A DNA stretch of 9,366 nucleotides from Candidatus Brocadiaceae bacterium (GTDB lineage: Bacteria; Planctomycetota; Brocadiia; SM23-32): assembly GCA_003551785.1 (NCBI GenBank), contig PUNP01000092.1:1-9366 (forward strand), given 5' to 3'. Positions within the stretch are counted from its first letter, which is position 1. The number at the start of each line of letters is the position of its first letter. A program made the translations under genes and the position numbers. The notes beneath the pieces were generated by a model that had not been told where the DNA came from, ran no database searches, and saw only the letters and a list, made by a program, of their open reading frames with translations. This document shows, in pieces, positions 1 through 7,525 of this stretch.

Positions 1-708
1 TCTGTGGTGACCCTGAGGACGGAGGAGCTGCTGAAGGGGAACAAGCCCGATATCCTGACGGACGGACTGCTTCAAGGGGCCTTTCTTTACGGAAACATTT
101 TTGAGTTCCATGCATCCATCGCCGAAGAACTGGGGCTTCCCTACGTGGTTGTAGGCAACTATCCCATCAGCAAAGAAATCCCCCAGGTAAAGCATGGTGT
201 CCAGGATCTGACCCGCCGTGCTGTGAGACTTATGAATAAAATGAACCCAGGGAAACCTATCCTTCTGCTTGTGGAACCTTTCAGCCTGTATTATACACGA
301 GAAATATCCACAGCCTACTGCTCTGAGTTGCAGAATTTTCCAGAGCTAAAACCCACCATCCAGGTCTGCCCGCAGGACGACGGTTACGTCGGTCTAAAGG
401 CTCTCCTTGATTGCGGTTTCCGCGATTTTTCCATAATAACCACAGACCATATTCTGCCGGGCATCATTCACCTATACAGGGAAAAAAATATCGAAATGAA
501 AGATCATCCCATCCTGGCAATGGGAAACGCTGAAAGAATTTCTCCTTATGACAGATCCCATATTTATGTGGCTCCTATGGAAAACCTGTTTGCAGAGGCT
601 TTGAAAACTTTTGCGGAAGCGTTCAAAAAACAACAGATGAAAATATACACAGAACTTGAAATACCTATTCATCCGCCGACAAAAGAGGCGGCGAACACAA
701 ACATTTAA
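1..708 (+). CDS. LacI-type transcriptional regulator, C-terminal sugar-sensing domain (5' end outside window)
   Basis: The reading frame is open from the first base, so the gene most likely begins upstream. The GTG codons at 4 and 7 are probably internal. About 235 residues are visible. They follow the order of the periplasmic-binding-protein-like sensor of LacI/GalR regulators: a PDILTDGLL segment, then LGLPYVVVGNYP, then a run matching the 'partner residues plus LGHRRIAFI' strand (ILLLVEP), then YTREISTAYCSEL at the usual 'R..GF..AL' position. Next come DDGYVGLKALLDCGFRDFSIITTDHILPG, matching 'aLL..pTAi...D.lA.G', and a final HPILAMGN strand. The DNA-binding helix-turn-helix is not in the window, so a GntR-LacI hybrid is equally possible. 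The gene ends 25 bp before a secreted glycosidase gene on the same strand, which suggests control of that cluster in response to a sugar. The family assignment is fairly secure; the ligand is unknown. Confidence 0.7.
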   Translation, partial: SVVTLRTEELLKGNKPDILTDGLLQGAFLYGNIFEFHASIAEELGLPYVVVGNYPISKEIPQVKHGVQDLTRRAVRLMNKMNPGKPILLLVEPFSLYYTREISTAYCSELQNFPELKPTIQVCPQDDGYVGLKALLDCGFRDFSIITTDHILPGIIHLYREKNIEMKDHPILAMGNAERISPYDRSHIYVAPMENLFAEALKTFAEAFKKQQMKIYTELEIPIHPPTKEAANTNI

Positions 709-733
709 GACCATTTTAAAAAAGGAGGCAGTT

Positions 734-3274
734 ATGTATCTTAAACGCACCAGCTTTTGTATGTTTTTTTCTTTTCTGTGCTCATGCACAATGTTTTTAT
801 CACACTTTGCAAACGCTGAAGCGCCCAGGGACGCGGCCGGCGACAGCTTACTTTCATACCGGTTTGAGGAAATGCACAATGACAGGGTCAAAGACACCAG
901 CGGGCATGACCGCAGCGGAAAAACCCATAACACAGATGTTGCGGACGGAAGGAGCGGGAATGCTCTCAGCTTCAACGGCATCAGCAGTTATGTCGTCACC
1001 GAACACACCGCCGGTCTGGAATTCCCGCAGGACGACTTCACCGTCGAAGTGTGGTTCAATCCGACCACCGGCGACGGCACTTTGCTTTCAATGCCTTCCA
1101 ACACCTCCAGCACATACGGAAGATACCAGTTATTGCTGGACAAGGGGAACCCCAGAATTGTCGTGAGACGTCCCGCAGGACCTTCCCCTTATCTGTCGAT
1201 GAGGACGGACATTCCGGTTCAGCTTGAACGGTGGAATTATCTTGCCGCGACATTCGACAGCGCACGTGGGAAAATCACCCTGTTTCTTAACGGAAGCCGT
1301 GTGGAAAGCACCGCGTGGGAAGGCGAAACCCTCGGGACGCCGAAACAACCGCTCTACCTTGGAGCTCACGCGCGCGCGAAAGCATATCCATCCTTCAAAG
1401 GGCTCATTGACGAGGTCAGGATTTCCGACAGCGTGCTTTCACCCGGTGAAATACACGCACGCTGGGTTGGCCCGTTGAAAGAGACCAAGGCGCAATCAAA
1501 CTGGGCGCATACCGATGTGCTCGGCTTTGTCGTGCCACCTGTCACCTCCACAAAATGGCTGCCGCACGTCTTGCCGCCTGAAAAAAACATCAACAGCGAG
1601 ATAAACGTTATAGGGGCAAAAGGTACGTTTGAACCGGCCTCTTTCATCCTTTACCCGTTTGAAGACATCGAAGAACTGGAAATCGAATGGTCGGGGCTTA
1701 CCGGGCAAGATAAGGGGGCAGCCATTTCCCGTGAGGAGCTTAATGTCCGGCTGGTGAAACGGTGGTACCAGTCAGGCAACGCATGGGACGGCTATCCGCT
1801 GCAGAATACATCGCGACGCGTTTTCGTGCCGGAACTGCTGCTGAACGACCAGAACCTGGTAAAGGTTGACAGGGATAATGAGGAAAACTACCTGCGCATC
1901 GACTACCCGGAAGGAAAAAAATACGTGTGGATAAGTTATCCGGAAGAAGGAGAACATAACGAACCTTTCCGTATCCCGCACAGAGGACCTGTGGAGTTCA
2001 ACCATTTTGCCGAACCGGTGTATGACGCCGCCACGCTGCAGCCGGTGCGGCTGAAAGAGGGAGAGGCCAAACAGTTCTGGGTTACCGTTTACCTGCCGGA
2101 TAATGTCCCGGCCGATACATACTCAGGCAAAATTACCCTGAACGCCGACGGCCAAGCGAGCGGGGAATTTACCCTCAACGCCACGGTGCTGCCTTTTGAA
2201 CTGCCCATGCCAAAAACATACTACGATACCGCCAAAGACTACCACGTTGTTCTGTGGCACCAATCCAGGACTATAACACATAAAGGTTTTTATTCGCAAG
2301 CGGGTTTTGACGACGCGCAGGAACGCACAGAAAATCGGCTGAAAGTAGAATTCCAAAACATGCTCGATCACAACGCATTCCACCCGAGAGGCCCCTTTTA
2401 CCCGCAGCCGGACGCGGACGCCTTCCTCACGGAACTGCGCATCCGCCAGGAGGTGGGGCTGCCGCTTGACCCGATTATCGGCGGAACACACGCGGTGCTG
2501 GACAGGTGGTGGGACATGCCGGAGGACGAAGAGGGGTATCAAGAAAGATTCGAAAAGTTCACCGAACGGATCGACAGGACGTTTTCTATGATCGAAGAGG
2601 TTACCGGACACAGAAACATCTTTTTCGACGCCATCGACGAGGGGAAGGAAAGGCGAATAAAACTCCAGCAGGACGCGTGGAAACACATTCAGGAGGAGGG
2701 CGGGAAAGTGTGGGCTACCGGCTGGCACGTCAACTTCCCGATGGCGGGTCATGCGCAGAATTTCCACTCTTGGGCTGGCAAACCCACCCGGGAAAGGGCA
2801 CAGAAATGGCATTCGACGGGCGGGCGTATAGGCAGTTATGCCTACCCGTTCAGCGGACCGGAAGACCCGCTGCTGTGGAGAAGGAACCAGGGACTCCTTC
2901 ATTACAAGGCCAATTACGACGCGTCCGGCGTCTACGCCTATTCCGAAGGCAGACTCAATATCTGGAACGACTTCATCGAAACAAACACGTACCGCAGTTT
3001 CTGCATGGTCTACCCCACCAAAGACGGTGTGATCGACACCATCGCATGGGAAGGGTTCAGGGAAGGGATCGACGACATCCGTTATGCCACCCTGATGAAA
3101 CTGCTGGCGGAAGAAGCGATTGCATCGGGCTGTATTGACGCACGGTATGAGGGCCGAAAAGCCCTTGTCTGGCTGGAATTGATGGATGAAGAAAACGCTA
3201 ACCTGGACACCGTGCGAATGGAATTGATCAATAATATATTAAATCTACAAAATGTCATCGACAACGGAGCTTGA
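734..3274 (+). CDS. Secreted LamG-domain protein with GH123-like (DUF4091) putative glycosidase domain
   Basis: The start at 734 is preceded by AAAGGAGG with 5-6 bp spacing and gives an 846-residue protein with a signal peptide of about 28 residues (hydrophobic core FFSFLC..MFL, likely cleavage after FANA). An in-frame ATG at 656 lies inside the regulator gene and would bury the signal peptide. Residues about 38-245 form a LamG/concanavalin-like sandwich (LLSYRFEE, GNALSFNG, FTVEVWF, W.YLAATFD, ITLFLNG, GLIDEVRIS). Residues about 280-495 look like the beta-sandwich that precedes GH123-like barrels (FWVTVYLPDNVPADTYSGKITL, then VLPFELPMPKT). The rest is barrel-like and ends in the DUF4091 signature IAWEGFREGIDDIRYATL. 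An adjacent Asp-Glu pair (D635, E636, in FFDAIDEG) is where GH123 N-acetylgalactosaminidases carry their catalytic pair; that equivalence is inferred. A role in cutting a glycan outside the cytoplasm is likely, but the substrate is unknown. The following gene starts after one base, indicating an operon. Confidence 0.8.
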   Translation: MYLKRTSFCMFFSFLCSCTMFLSHFANAEAPRDAAGDSLLSYRFEEMHNDRVKDTSGHDRSGKTHNTDVADGRSGNALSFNGISSYVVTEHTAGLEFPQDDFTVEVWFNPTTGDGTLLSMPSNTSSTYGRYQLLLDKGNPRIVVRRPAGPSPYLSMRTDIPVQLERWNYLAATFDSARGKITLFLNGSRVESTAWEGETLGTPKQPLYLGAHARAKAYPSFKGLIDEVRISDSVLSPGEIHARWVGPLKETKAQSNWAHTDVLGFVVPPVTSTKWLPHVLPPEKNINSEINVIGAKGTFEPASFILYPFEDIEELEIEWSGLTGQDKGAAISREELNVRLVKRWYQSGNAWDGYPLQNTSRRVFVPELLLNDQNLVKVDRDNEENYLRIDYPEGKKYVWISYPEEGEHNEPFRIPHRGPVEFNHFAEPVYDAATLQPVRLKEGEAKQFWVTVYLPDNVPADTYSGKITLNADGQASGEFTLNATVLPFELPMPKTYYDTAKDYHVVLWHQSRTITHKGFYSQAGFDDAQERTENRLKVEFQNMLDHNAFHPRGPFYPQPDADAFLTELRIRQEVGLPLDPIIGGTHAVLDRWWDMPEDEEGYQERFEKFTERIDRTFSMIEEVTGHRNIFFDAIDEGKERRIKLQQDAWKHIQEEGGKVWATGWHVNFPMAGHAQNFHSWAGKPTRERAQKWHSTGGRIGSYAYPFSGPEDPLLWRRNQGLLHYKANYDASGVYAYSEGRLNIWNDFIETNTYRSFCMVYPTKDGVIDTIAWEGFREGIDDIRYATLMKLLAEEAIASGCIDARYEGRKALVWLELMDEENANLDTVRMELINNILNLQNVIDNGA

Positions 3275-3275
3275 T

Positions 3276-4352
3276 ATGAAATACCCGCCTTTAAGAATAT
3301 TGTTTTTCACCCTCGCCCTGACGGCCTTCTCCGCTGCAGCGTTCGCCGCCAGCGAGCGAAATGTCTACACCTGCCGGTGGATGCAGGGCCGACCCGCCTA
3401 CAATGCAACGCACTGGAACAATATCTGGTCAAGAGCACGAAGGAGGGACGACGACGAACTTATAGAGTCGCGGTTCGGAGAGTACGGCCGGGAGGCCGCC
3501 CGGCAGCTCTCCACGGACCCCACTGTGGAAAGGTCGTATGACCTGGAATCCGCACTGGCCGAACCCCGTGCTACGGGGTTCCTGATGGCTTACCGGGCGG
3601 AAGGATGGTATATCTACATCCAGACAAAAGAACCGCTGGTTGATAAAATAATGGAGGAGGTGGCAAAAGACAATCCGGTCGGCGGCGAAGGAATGGAGAT
3701 TTTTTTCTCAACCCGCCCGCATGAAACTTCCTATTACATGATAACGGTGGACCTTCCTGAAAGAAAAATTGAAGAATACGTGATGAGACCACGCGACCGC
3801 AATCAACGGCCTCTGGGCAACCGTATGCGCGCGGAAACCATCATACTGCCCGACGGAACCGGCTGGGGCACTCTTGTTTTTATCCCCTGGATAAGTTTTT
3901 ACGACAGATTGCCCTTCGACGGCGAAAGTGATGTCTGGGAGTTTTCTATTATGCGCTGGATGTCGTTTTCAAAATCAGGCGGAGTATCATGGGGCGGTAA
4001 AGTGCATGAACCTGGTGCTTGGGGACTCATTGAATGGGAAAACCCCTCTCCCCAGCAATTGACCGAAATACGCAGGAATATCATCAGCACGGCATGGAGA
4101 AAATACCGGGAAAAAGCCGCATCTCTCCGACTCTTCTGGAAAAATGACGACCCTGCATTCTACAACGAGAGCGTTCTTCCCCTGAAAAAACACTTTGACA
4201 AATATTCTAAACAGATCGACAATCTGGATGAGATGGAGGATGGGGAAGTGGCGGAACTGTATGAAAAAGTACCCGAATGGATGGAGTTTGACCTGATCAT
4301 CGACGATGTTCGGAAAGAACACCTGCTCAATAAATTTATGGAGATTAAATGA
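3276..4352 (+). CDS. Secreted CBM9-like carbohydrate-binding protein
   Basis: I chose ATG 3276 over the upstream in-frame ATG 3252. It follows a GGAG at 3266-3269 and places a clean signal peptide at the N-terminus (MKYPPLR, hydrophobic LFFTLALTAF, probable cleavage after AAAFA). This gives 358 residues. The middle, about residues 85-265, resembles family 9-like carbohydrate-binding (DOMON-type) modules: GWYIYIQTKEP, then GGEGMEIFFST with YYMITVDL, a TGWGTLVFIPW strand, WEFSIMRW, and the closing SWGGKVHEPGAWGLIEW, which matches the usual 'W....H.P..WG.i.f' ending. The last 90 or so residues are charged and probably helical, with no domain I recognise. No catalytic motif is visible, so it probably binds glycan and assists the flanking enzymes. 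It sits one base after the glycosidase gene and its stop overlaps the next start, so the three are probably translated from one message. The family call is moderately secure. Confidence 0.7.
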   Translation: MKYPPLRILFFTLALTAFSAAAFAASERNVYTCRWMQGRPAYNATHWNNIWSRARRRDDDELIESRFGEYGREAARQLSTDPTVERSYDLESALAEPRATGFLMAYRAEGWYIYIQTKEPLVDKIMEEVAKDNPVGGEGMEIFFSTRPHETSYYMITVDLPERKIEEYVMRPRDRNQRPLGNRMRAETIILPDGTGWGTLVFIPWISFYDRLPFDGESDVWEFSIMRWMSFSKSGGVSWGGKVHEPGAWGLIEWENPSPQQLTEIRRNIISTAWRKYREKAASLRLFWKNDDPAFYNESVLPLKKHFDKYSKQIDNLDEMEDGEVAELYEKVPEWMEFDLIIDDVRKEHLLNKFMEIK

Positions 4353-6409
4353 TGAAAAGCTTGTTCCGATGTGCAGTCATAGTTTTTTTTGTGGCGTATG
4401 CTTCCGCTTCCCTCACAGCCGGTGAACAGCTGACACTGGTCGAGGACGGACAGGCAAGGGCCGCGGTCATAACAGCTGATACGCCTTCGCCGATCGCGGC
4501 GTATGCGGCAGAAGAATTGGTGCATCATATCGAAAAAGCCACCGGGGTGCGTTTGGAAACACATACGGAAAGCGAAGCACCGGATTCGCCTCATGCGATG
4601 CTCTACGTGGGTATGACACGGGCGGCGGAGGCCGCCGGAGCCGTGCCGGACGGTTCAAATTCGGAAGAGTTTACCCTGCGGGTTGACACGGACCGCGCGT
4701 ACCTGGTCGGACGGGAAAAGGAGGGGGAGGACAGTCCGCTGGATTTGAGCAACCGTTACAGCGGCACCTTGTGGGCGGTGTATGAGCTGCTGGAGAAGCA
4801 TGTGGGCGTGCGCTGGTTATGGCCGGGCGCTTTGGGAACCGTCGTGCCGCAGCACGCGTCCCTGCAGGTGCCGCTCATGGATGAACAATTCAAACCGCAT
4901 TTGACGCTCCGCCACATGCGCACCGGACGCCGCTGGTTCCGCGGAGATGCAGTGCCCCATACGGGACAGGGCCGGCGCGTCCTTGACTCGGGCCTGACGT
5001 TTTCAGAGGAAGGGTATGAGAGTTACACGCAGGAGATGTACCGGTTCCTGCGCCGCCACCGGATGGGCGAATCCGACACGGCCCCCCCCCGGGCGAGCCA
5101 TCGTTTCAGCGGCTGGTGGCGGGAATACGGGCAGGAGCATCCGGAATGGTTTGCCTATTCCGACGGGAAGCGCGGGCACGAGAACCCGGACGCCCTCCAT
5201 GTTTCGATGTGTGTTTCCAACACGGAATTGCATGAAAAAATCATCAGTCTGTGGCGGGAGGAGCGAGAAGAGAACCCCAACCAGACAGTTCCGATCAACC
5301 TGGGGGAAGCCGACACACGGGCAGCCTGTGAATGCGATGCCTGCCGCGAATGGGACGCTCCCCAGCTTACCGAAGAAGAACTTGCGGGCATGCCCAACTA
5401 TATTTACTGGGTCAAGACCCCTGTTGAAGCCGGCCGGCGTTATGCCAGGTTCTACAAAGAAATCCACAGGCTGGCGTCTGCAATCGATCCGGACGCCGTA
5501 GTCACCGCGTTCGCGTATGTGAATTACATACGTGCGCCGCAGGATATCGAGCTCCATCCGAATATTGTGCTGAGCTTCTGCCCCTGGCCGCGCTGGTTTT
5601 TCCCGCGTTTGCCGCAGGAACAGGAATGGGTGCGCCGGCAGTGGCGGGGCTGGGCCGAGACGGGGGCAACACTTTATTACCGCCCCAACTACCTGCACGA
5701 CGGCTATGTGATGCCCCACAATTACGCGCGGCAGATGGGCGACATCCTCCGGTTCACTCTCCAATACGGTTCGGTGGCGACCGACTTTGACACCCTGCTG
5801 GGGCAGTGGTCCGCCCAGGGCCCGACACTGTATCTGCTGATGCGGCTGCACACGCGTCCGGAGGCAACAATCGAAGAGCTGCTCAACGAATATTACATCG
5901 CCTTCGGACCCGCCGCGCAGGCCGTGCGCGCCTATTTCGAATACTGGGAAGCGCACAGCACGGCCCTGCGGCTTGACATGTATGAGATCAAAAAGAAGTA
6001 TGGTGCCAACCGACTCCACCTGTGGCCGAGGTTTGTCCATGAACTCTACCCCCGGAACGTTTTCGATCGGGCGGAACAGCTGCTTGATCGGGCCGCCGGC
6101 GATATCGCCGCAGCCGGCCCCTCGGAGCCGGGCGATTACGGGCGCCGTTTCCCGGTCGGAGAGCCGGGGCAGCCCTATGAGGAACGGGTCGAGTTCCTCC
6201 GCAGGGGCCTGGAACATGCCCGCAAATGCGCCCGGATTGCCGGCCTCTTTGCCGACGACGACGTGGAGCCGGAGACGCGCCGCCGGGCCATGAACGAACT
6301 GGTCGAGTTCCGGCGCTCGGTGGAGCACCTCCATATCGCCGATTTTCTTCCCCAGGGCCAGAGGGAGTTCATGAGCTGGGGACAGAAGGAGGGCTTCGAT
6401 TTTGAATAG
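4349..6409 (+). CDS. Secreted DUF4838 protein with alpha-glucuronidase-like (GH67 N-terminal) domain
   Basis: Two tandem start codons are available, 4349 and 4352. Both follow GGAG at 4340-4343, so the product has 686 or 685 residues and its start overlaps the previous stop by 4 or 1 bp. A signal peptide is clear (CAVIVFFVAYASASLTA). Residues about 30-160 resemble the GH67 alpha-glucuronidase N-terminal domain (AAEELVHHIEKATGVRLE, then MLYVGMT, SGTLWAVYELLEKHVGVRWLWPG). Residues about 195-500 carry DUF4838 hallmarks: HPEWFAYSDGKRG, CVSNTELHEKIISLW, INLGEADTRAACECDAC with cysteines 327, 329 and 332, then YARFYKEIHRLASAIDPDAVVTAFAY. The remainder is helical. DUF4838 proteins are found in polysaccharide-use clusters and are thought to be glycosidase-like, but I know of no defined reaction. 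The cysteine cluster could bind a metal or form a disulfide. A run of nine C residues lies inside the gene at 5082-5090; the frame is intact through it. Confidence 0.85.
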   Translation: MMKSLFRCAVIVFFVAYASASLTAGEQLTLVEDGQARAAVITADTPSPIAAYAAEELVHHIEKATGVRLETHTESEAPDSPHAMLYVGMTRAAEAAGAVPDGSNSEEFTLRVDTDRAYLVGREKEGEDSPLDLSNRYSGTLWAVYELLEKHVGVRWLWPGALGTVVPQHASLQVPLMDEQFKPHLTLRHMRTGRRWFRGDAVPHTGQGRRVLDSGLTFSEEGYESYTQEMYRFLRRHRMGESDTAPPRASHRFSGWWREYGQEHPEWFAYSDGKRGHENPDALHVSMCVSNTELHEKIISLWREEREENPNQTVPINLGEADTRAACECDACREWDAPQLTEEELAGMPNYIYWVKTPVEAGRRYARFYKEIHRLASAIDPDAVVTAFAYVNYIRAPQDIELHPNIVLSFCPWPRWFFPRLPQEQEWVRRQWRGWAETGATLYYRPNYLHDGYVMPHNYARQMGDILRFTLQYGSVATDFDTLLGQWSAQGPTLYLLMRLHTRPEATIEELLNEYYIAFGPAAQAVRAYFEYWEAHSTALRLDMYEIKKKYGANRLHLWPRFVHELYPRNVFDRAEQLLDRAAGDIAAAGPSEPGDYGRRFPVGEPGQPYEERVEFLRRGLEHARKCARIAGLFADDDVEPETRRRAMNELVEFRRSVEHLHIADFLPQGQREFMSWGQKEGFDFE

Positions 6410-6590
6410 AACAGAGCGCATAAGGAATTTGCGCCCGGACGACATACAATGCAGGGGTCACTTTGGGACAATTTTCGCCCCGGCCCCGCTAAAAAACGTA
6501 ACAGCGCAAATACTCCGTTATGCTGTTTGAAACAGTTTTCAGTCCAACGTACAGACGTTTTTTCAACCTTTATTCCGGAGGAAAAGAGCA
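6410..6590 (+). promoter_or_regulatory. Spacer with inverted repeats before the pseudopilin gene
   Basis: This 181 bp gap is the longest break in the + strand gene run and presumably ends one transcript or starts another. Directly visible elements are the hairpin GCGCA-N9-TGCGC at 6416-6434, the odd palindrome CTGTTTGAAACAG at 6523-6535 (operator-like), and AACGT-ACAG-ACGTT followed by a T run at 6546-6563, which resembles a weak terminator or attenuator. A TACAAT hexamer at 6445-6450 could be a -10 box but lacks a convincing -35. GGAGG at 6577-6581 is the ribosome binding site of the next gene. None of the regulatory roles is proven. Confidence 0.3.
6454..6481. repeat. GGGGTCACTTTGGGAC-type motif, possible dispersed-repeat remnant
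   Basis: The segment begins GGGGTCACTTTGGGAC and closes with CCCC, so its ends are complementary. Similar GGGGTCA...TTGGGAC strings recur, from general knowledge, next to REP-associated transposase elements in several bacterial groups. Only one copy is in the window, so the repeat status is an inference. Confidence 0.2.
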
Positions 6591-7451
6591 ATGTGTAAAG
6601 CATGGAGACGTTATCTGTTCACGCTGATCGAGCTGCTGGTTGTGATCGCGATCATCGCGATACTGGCCGCGATGCTCATGCCGGCGCTGGAGCGGGCACG
6701 CCAAATGGCATTTAGAATATCCTGCACGAGCAACCAGAGGCAGATTTTTTCCTCGATGATGTTCTATGCCAACGATCATGACGAATGGGGGCTGCCACAG
6801 ATAAATGATGGCATTTTCAATGCGCTTAATAACACCAGACCGGAGGACGGCTGGTGGGACATAAACGATTATTTCCCCGCCGAATCCTACCTGCCCGACA
6901 GCGCGGGCGGCCGCGACCACATCATGACCTTGCGGTGTCCGGCCGTTACCATGTTGCGGCATCCCGACGGTGCTGACCCGACTACGAACGGGCGTGCGCC
7001 CACCGGGGCAAGATTTCACGCCGGTGGTAATGCAGGACACATGGTTTTCACCTCGTATTTTATTTTTTTTGGCACAGGCTCTTATTCTGACTGGGATCAT
7101 GGTTGGTCCTTCTATGGTCATAGACCAAGGGGTGCCTCTCACAAAGATGAGCCCGGGGCGCCCGTGGCAAACCTCAGGCATCTGGGCCGGGAAGTGGCGC
7201 CACCAAACAAATTTACTACTCCCATGTGGGTGGATTCGCCCAGCCGGCAGGCCGCAGCTGCGGATATAAGGGATCCATACAATGGCTCGACCGACGATGT
7301 GCTGGTCTTTATCAACGACTTTTTTTCCAATCATCTGGGGATGGACGGCACAAACATCGTTTTCATGGACGGGCATGTGGATTGGCGTACGGACGACGAG
7401 CGCATCCCGCGTTTCTCCAATTTTGCCGATAGCGTTCAATACTCATGGTGA
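6591..7451 (+). CDS. Pseudopilin-like protein with prepilin-type N-terminal domain and DG-box C-terminus
   Basis: The start is well supported by GGAGG at 6577-6581, nine bases upstream. The 286-residue product has a short basic leader (MCKAWRRYL) followed by [19 protein letters not shown], the type IV pilin-like helix that a prepilin peptidase would cut and methylate before F10. The residue before the cut is Leu rather than the usual Gly. The segment [25 protein letters not shown], after the helix, and the C-terminal [18 protein letters not shown] place it in the H-X-DG family of prepilin-like proteins that Lentisphaerota and Verrucomicrobia carry in many copies. Here the spacing between His and DG is 11 residues rather than the 9 that names the family. 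The protein is expected at the inner membrane or in a type II secretion-like pseudopilus, with a globular periplasmic domain. Its role next to glycan genes is unknown. It ends just before a probable terminator. Confidence 0.85.
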   Translation: MCKAWRRYLFTLIELLVVIAIIAILAAMLMPALERARQMAFRISCTSNQRQIFSSMMFYANDHDEWGLPQINDGIFNALNNTRPEDGWWDINDYFPAESYLPDSAGGRDHIMTLRCPAVTMLRHPDGADPTTNGRAPTGARFHAGGNAGHMVFTSYFIFFGTGSYSDWDHGWSFYGHRPRGASHKDEPGAPVANLRHLGREVAPPNKFTTPMWVDSPSRQAAAADIRDPYNGSTDDVLVFINDFFSNHLGMDGTNIVFMDGHVDWRTDDERIPRFSNFADSVQYSW

Positions 7452-7468
7452 TACCCCGGTTCCTTCTG

Positions 7469-7506
7469 CAGCCGCGGCTGGGAGGGTCCCAGTTACTTTA
7501 TTTTTT
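7469..7506 (+). terminator. Probable intrinsic terminator after the pseudopilin gene
   Basis: CTGGGA-GGG-TCCCAG at 7478-7492 forms a six-pair GC-rich hairpin and is followed directly by TTACTTTATTTTTT. The perfect palindrome CAGCCGCGGCTG at 7469-7480 abuts and overlaps it, so two alternative hairpins compete. It lies 18 bp after the pseudopilin stop codon and between convergent genes, where a terminator is expected. Confidence 0.55.
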
Positions 7507-7525
7507 CCCTTCAGCAGGGAAAAAA
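7501..7525. repeat. Perfect inverted repeat across the end of the PIG-L gene
   Basis: TTTTTTCCCT and AGGGAAAAAA flank the five-base loop TCAGC, whose TCA is the PIG-L stop codon on the minus strand. The U run precedes the GC part on both strands, so it is not a standard intrinsic terminator in either direction, although it can still fold at the 3' end of both transcripts. Confidence 0.5.

Noticed and set aside
656..733. Upstream start for the LamG/GH123-like gene
   Set aside because: It would overlap the regulator's last codons and put 26 charged residues before the signal peptide. ATG 734 has a strong AAAGGAGG site.
2123..2902. Minus-strand open frame of 259 codons opposite the GH123-like domain
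   Set aside because: It has no family motifs and lies wholly inside the conserved plus-strand domain.
6416..6434. GCGCA-N9-TGCGC as terminator of the glycan operon
   Set aside because: The five-pair stem with a nine-base loop is not followed by a T tract.
5003..6445. Long minus-strand open frame of 480 codons opposite the DUF4838 gene
   Set aside because: It mirrors a high-GC coding gene whose plus-strand product has clear family motifs and a signal peptide. The minus-strand translation shows no recognisable domain and is a codon-bias shadow.
6570..7439. Minus-strand open frame of 289 codons opposite the pseudopilin gene
   Set aside because: It is antisense to a gene with unmistakable prepilin and DG-box motifs. 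The translation looks random and has no supported start.
7501..7525. TTTTTTCCCT/AGGGAAAAAA as a classical intrinsic terminator
   Set aside because: The T run comes before the GC stem on both strands, so the U tract that should follow the hairpin is missing.
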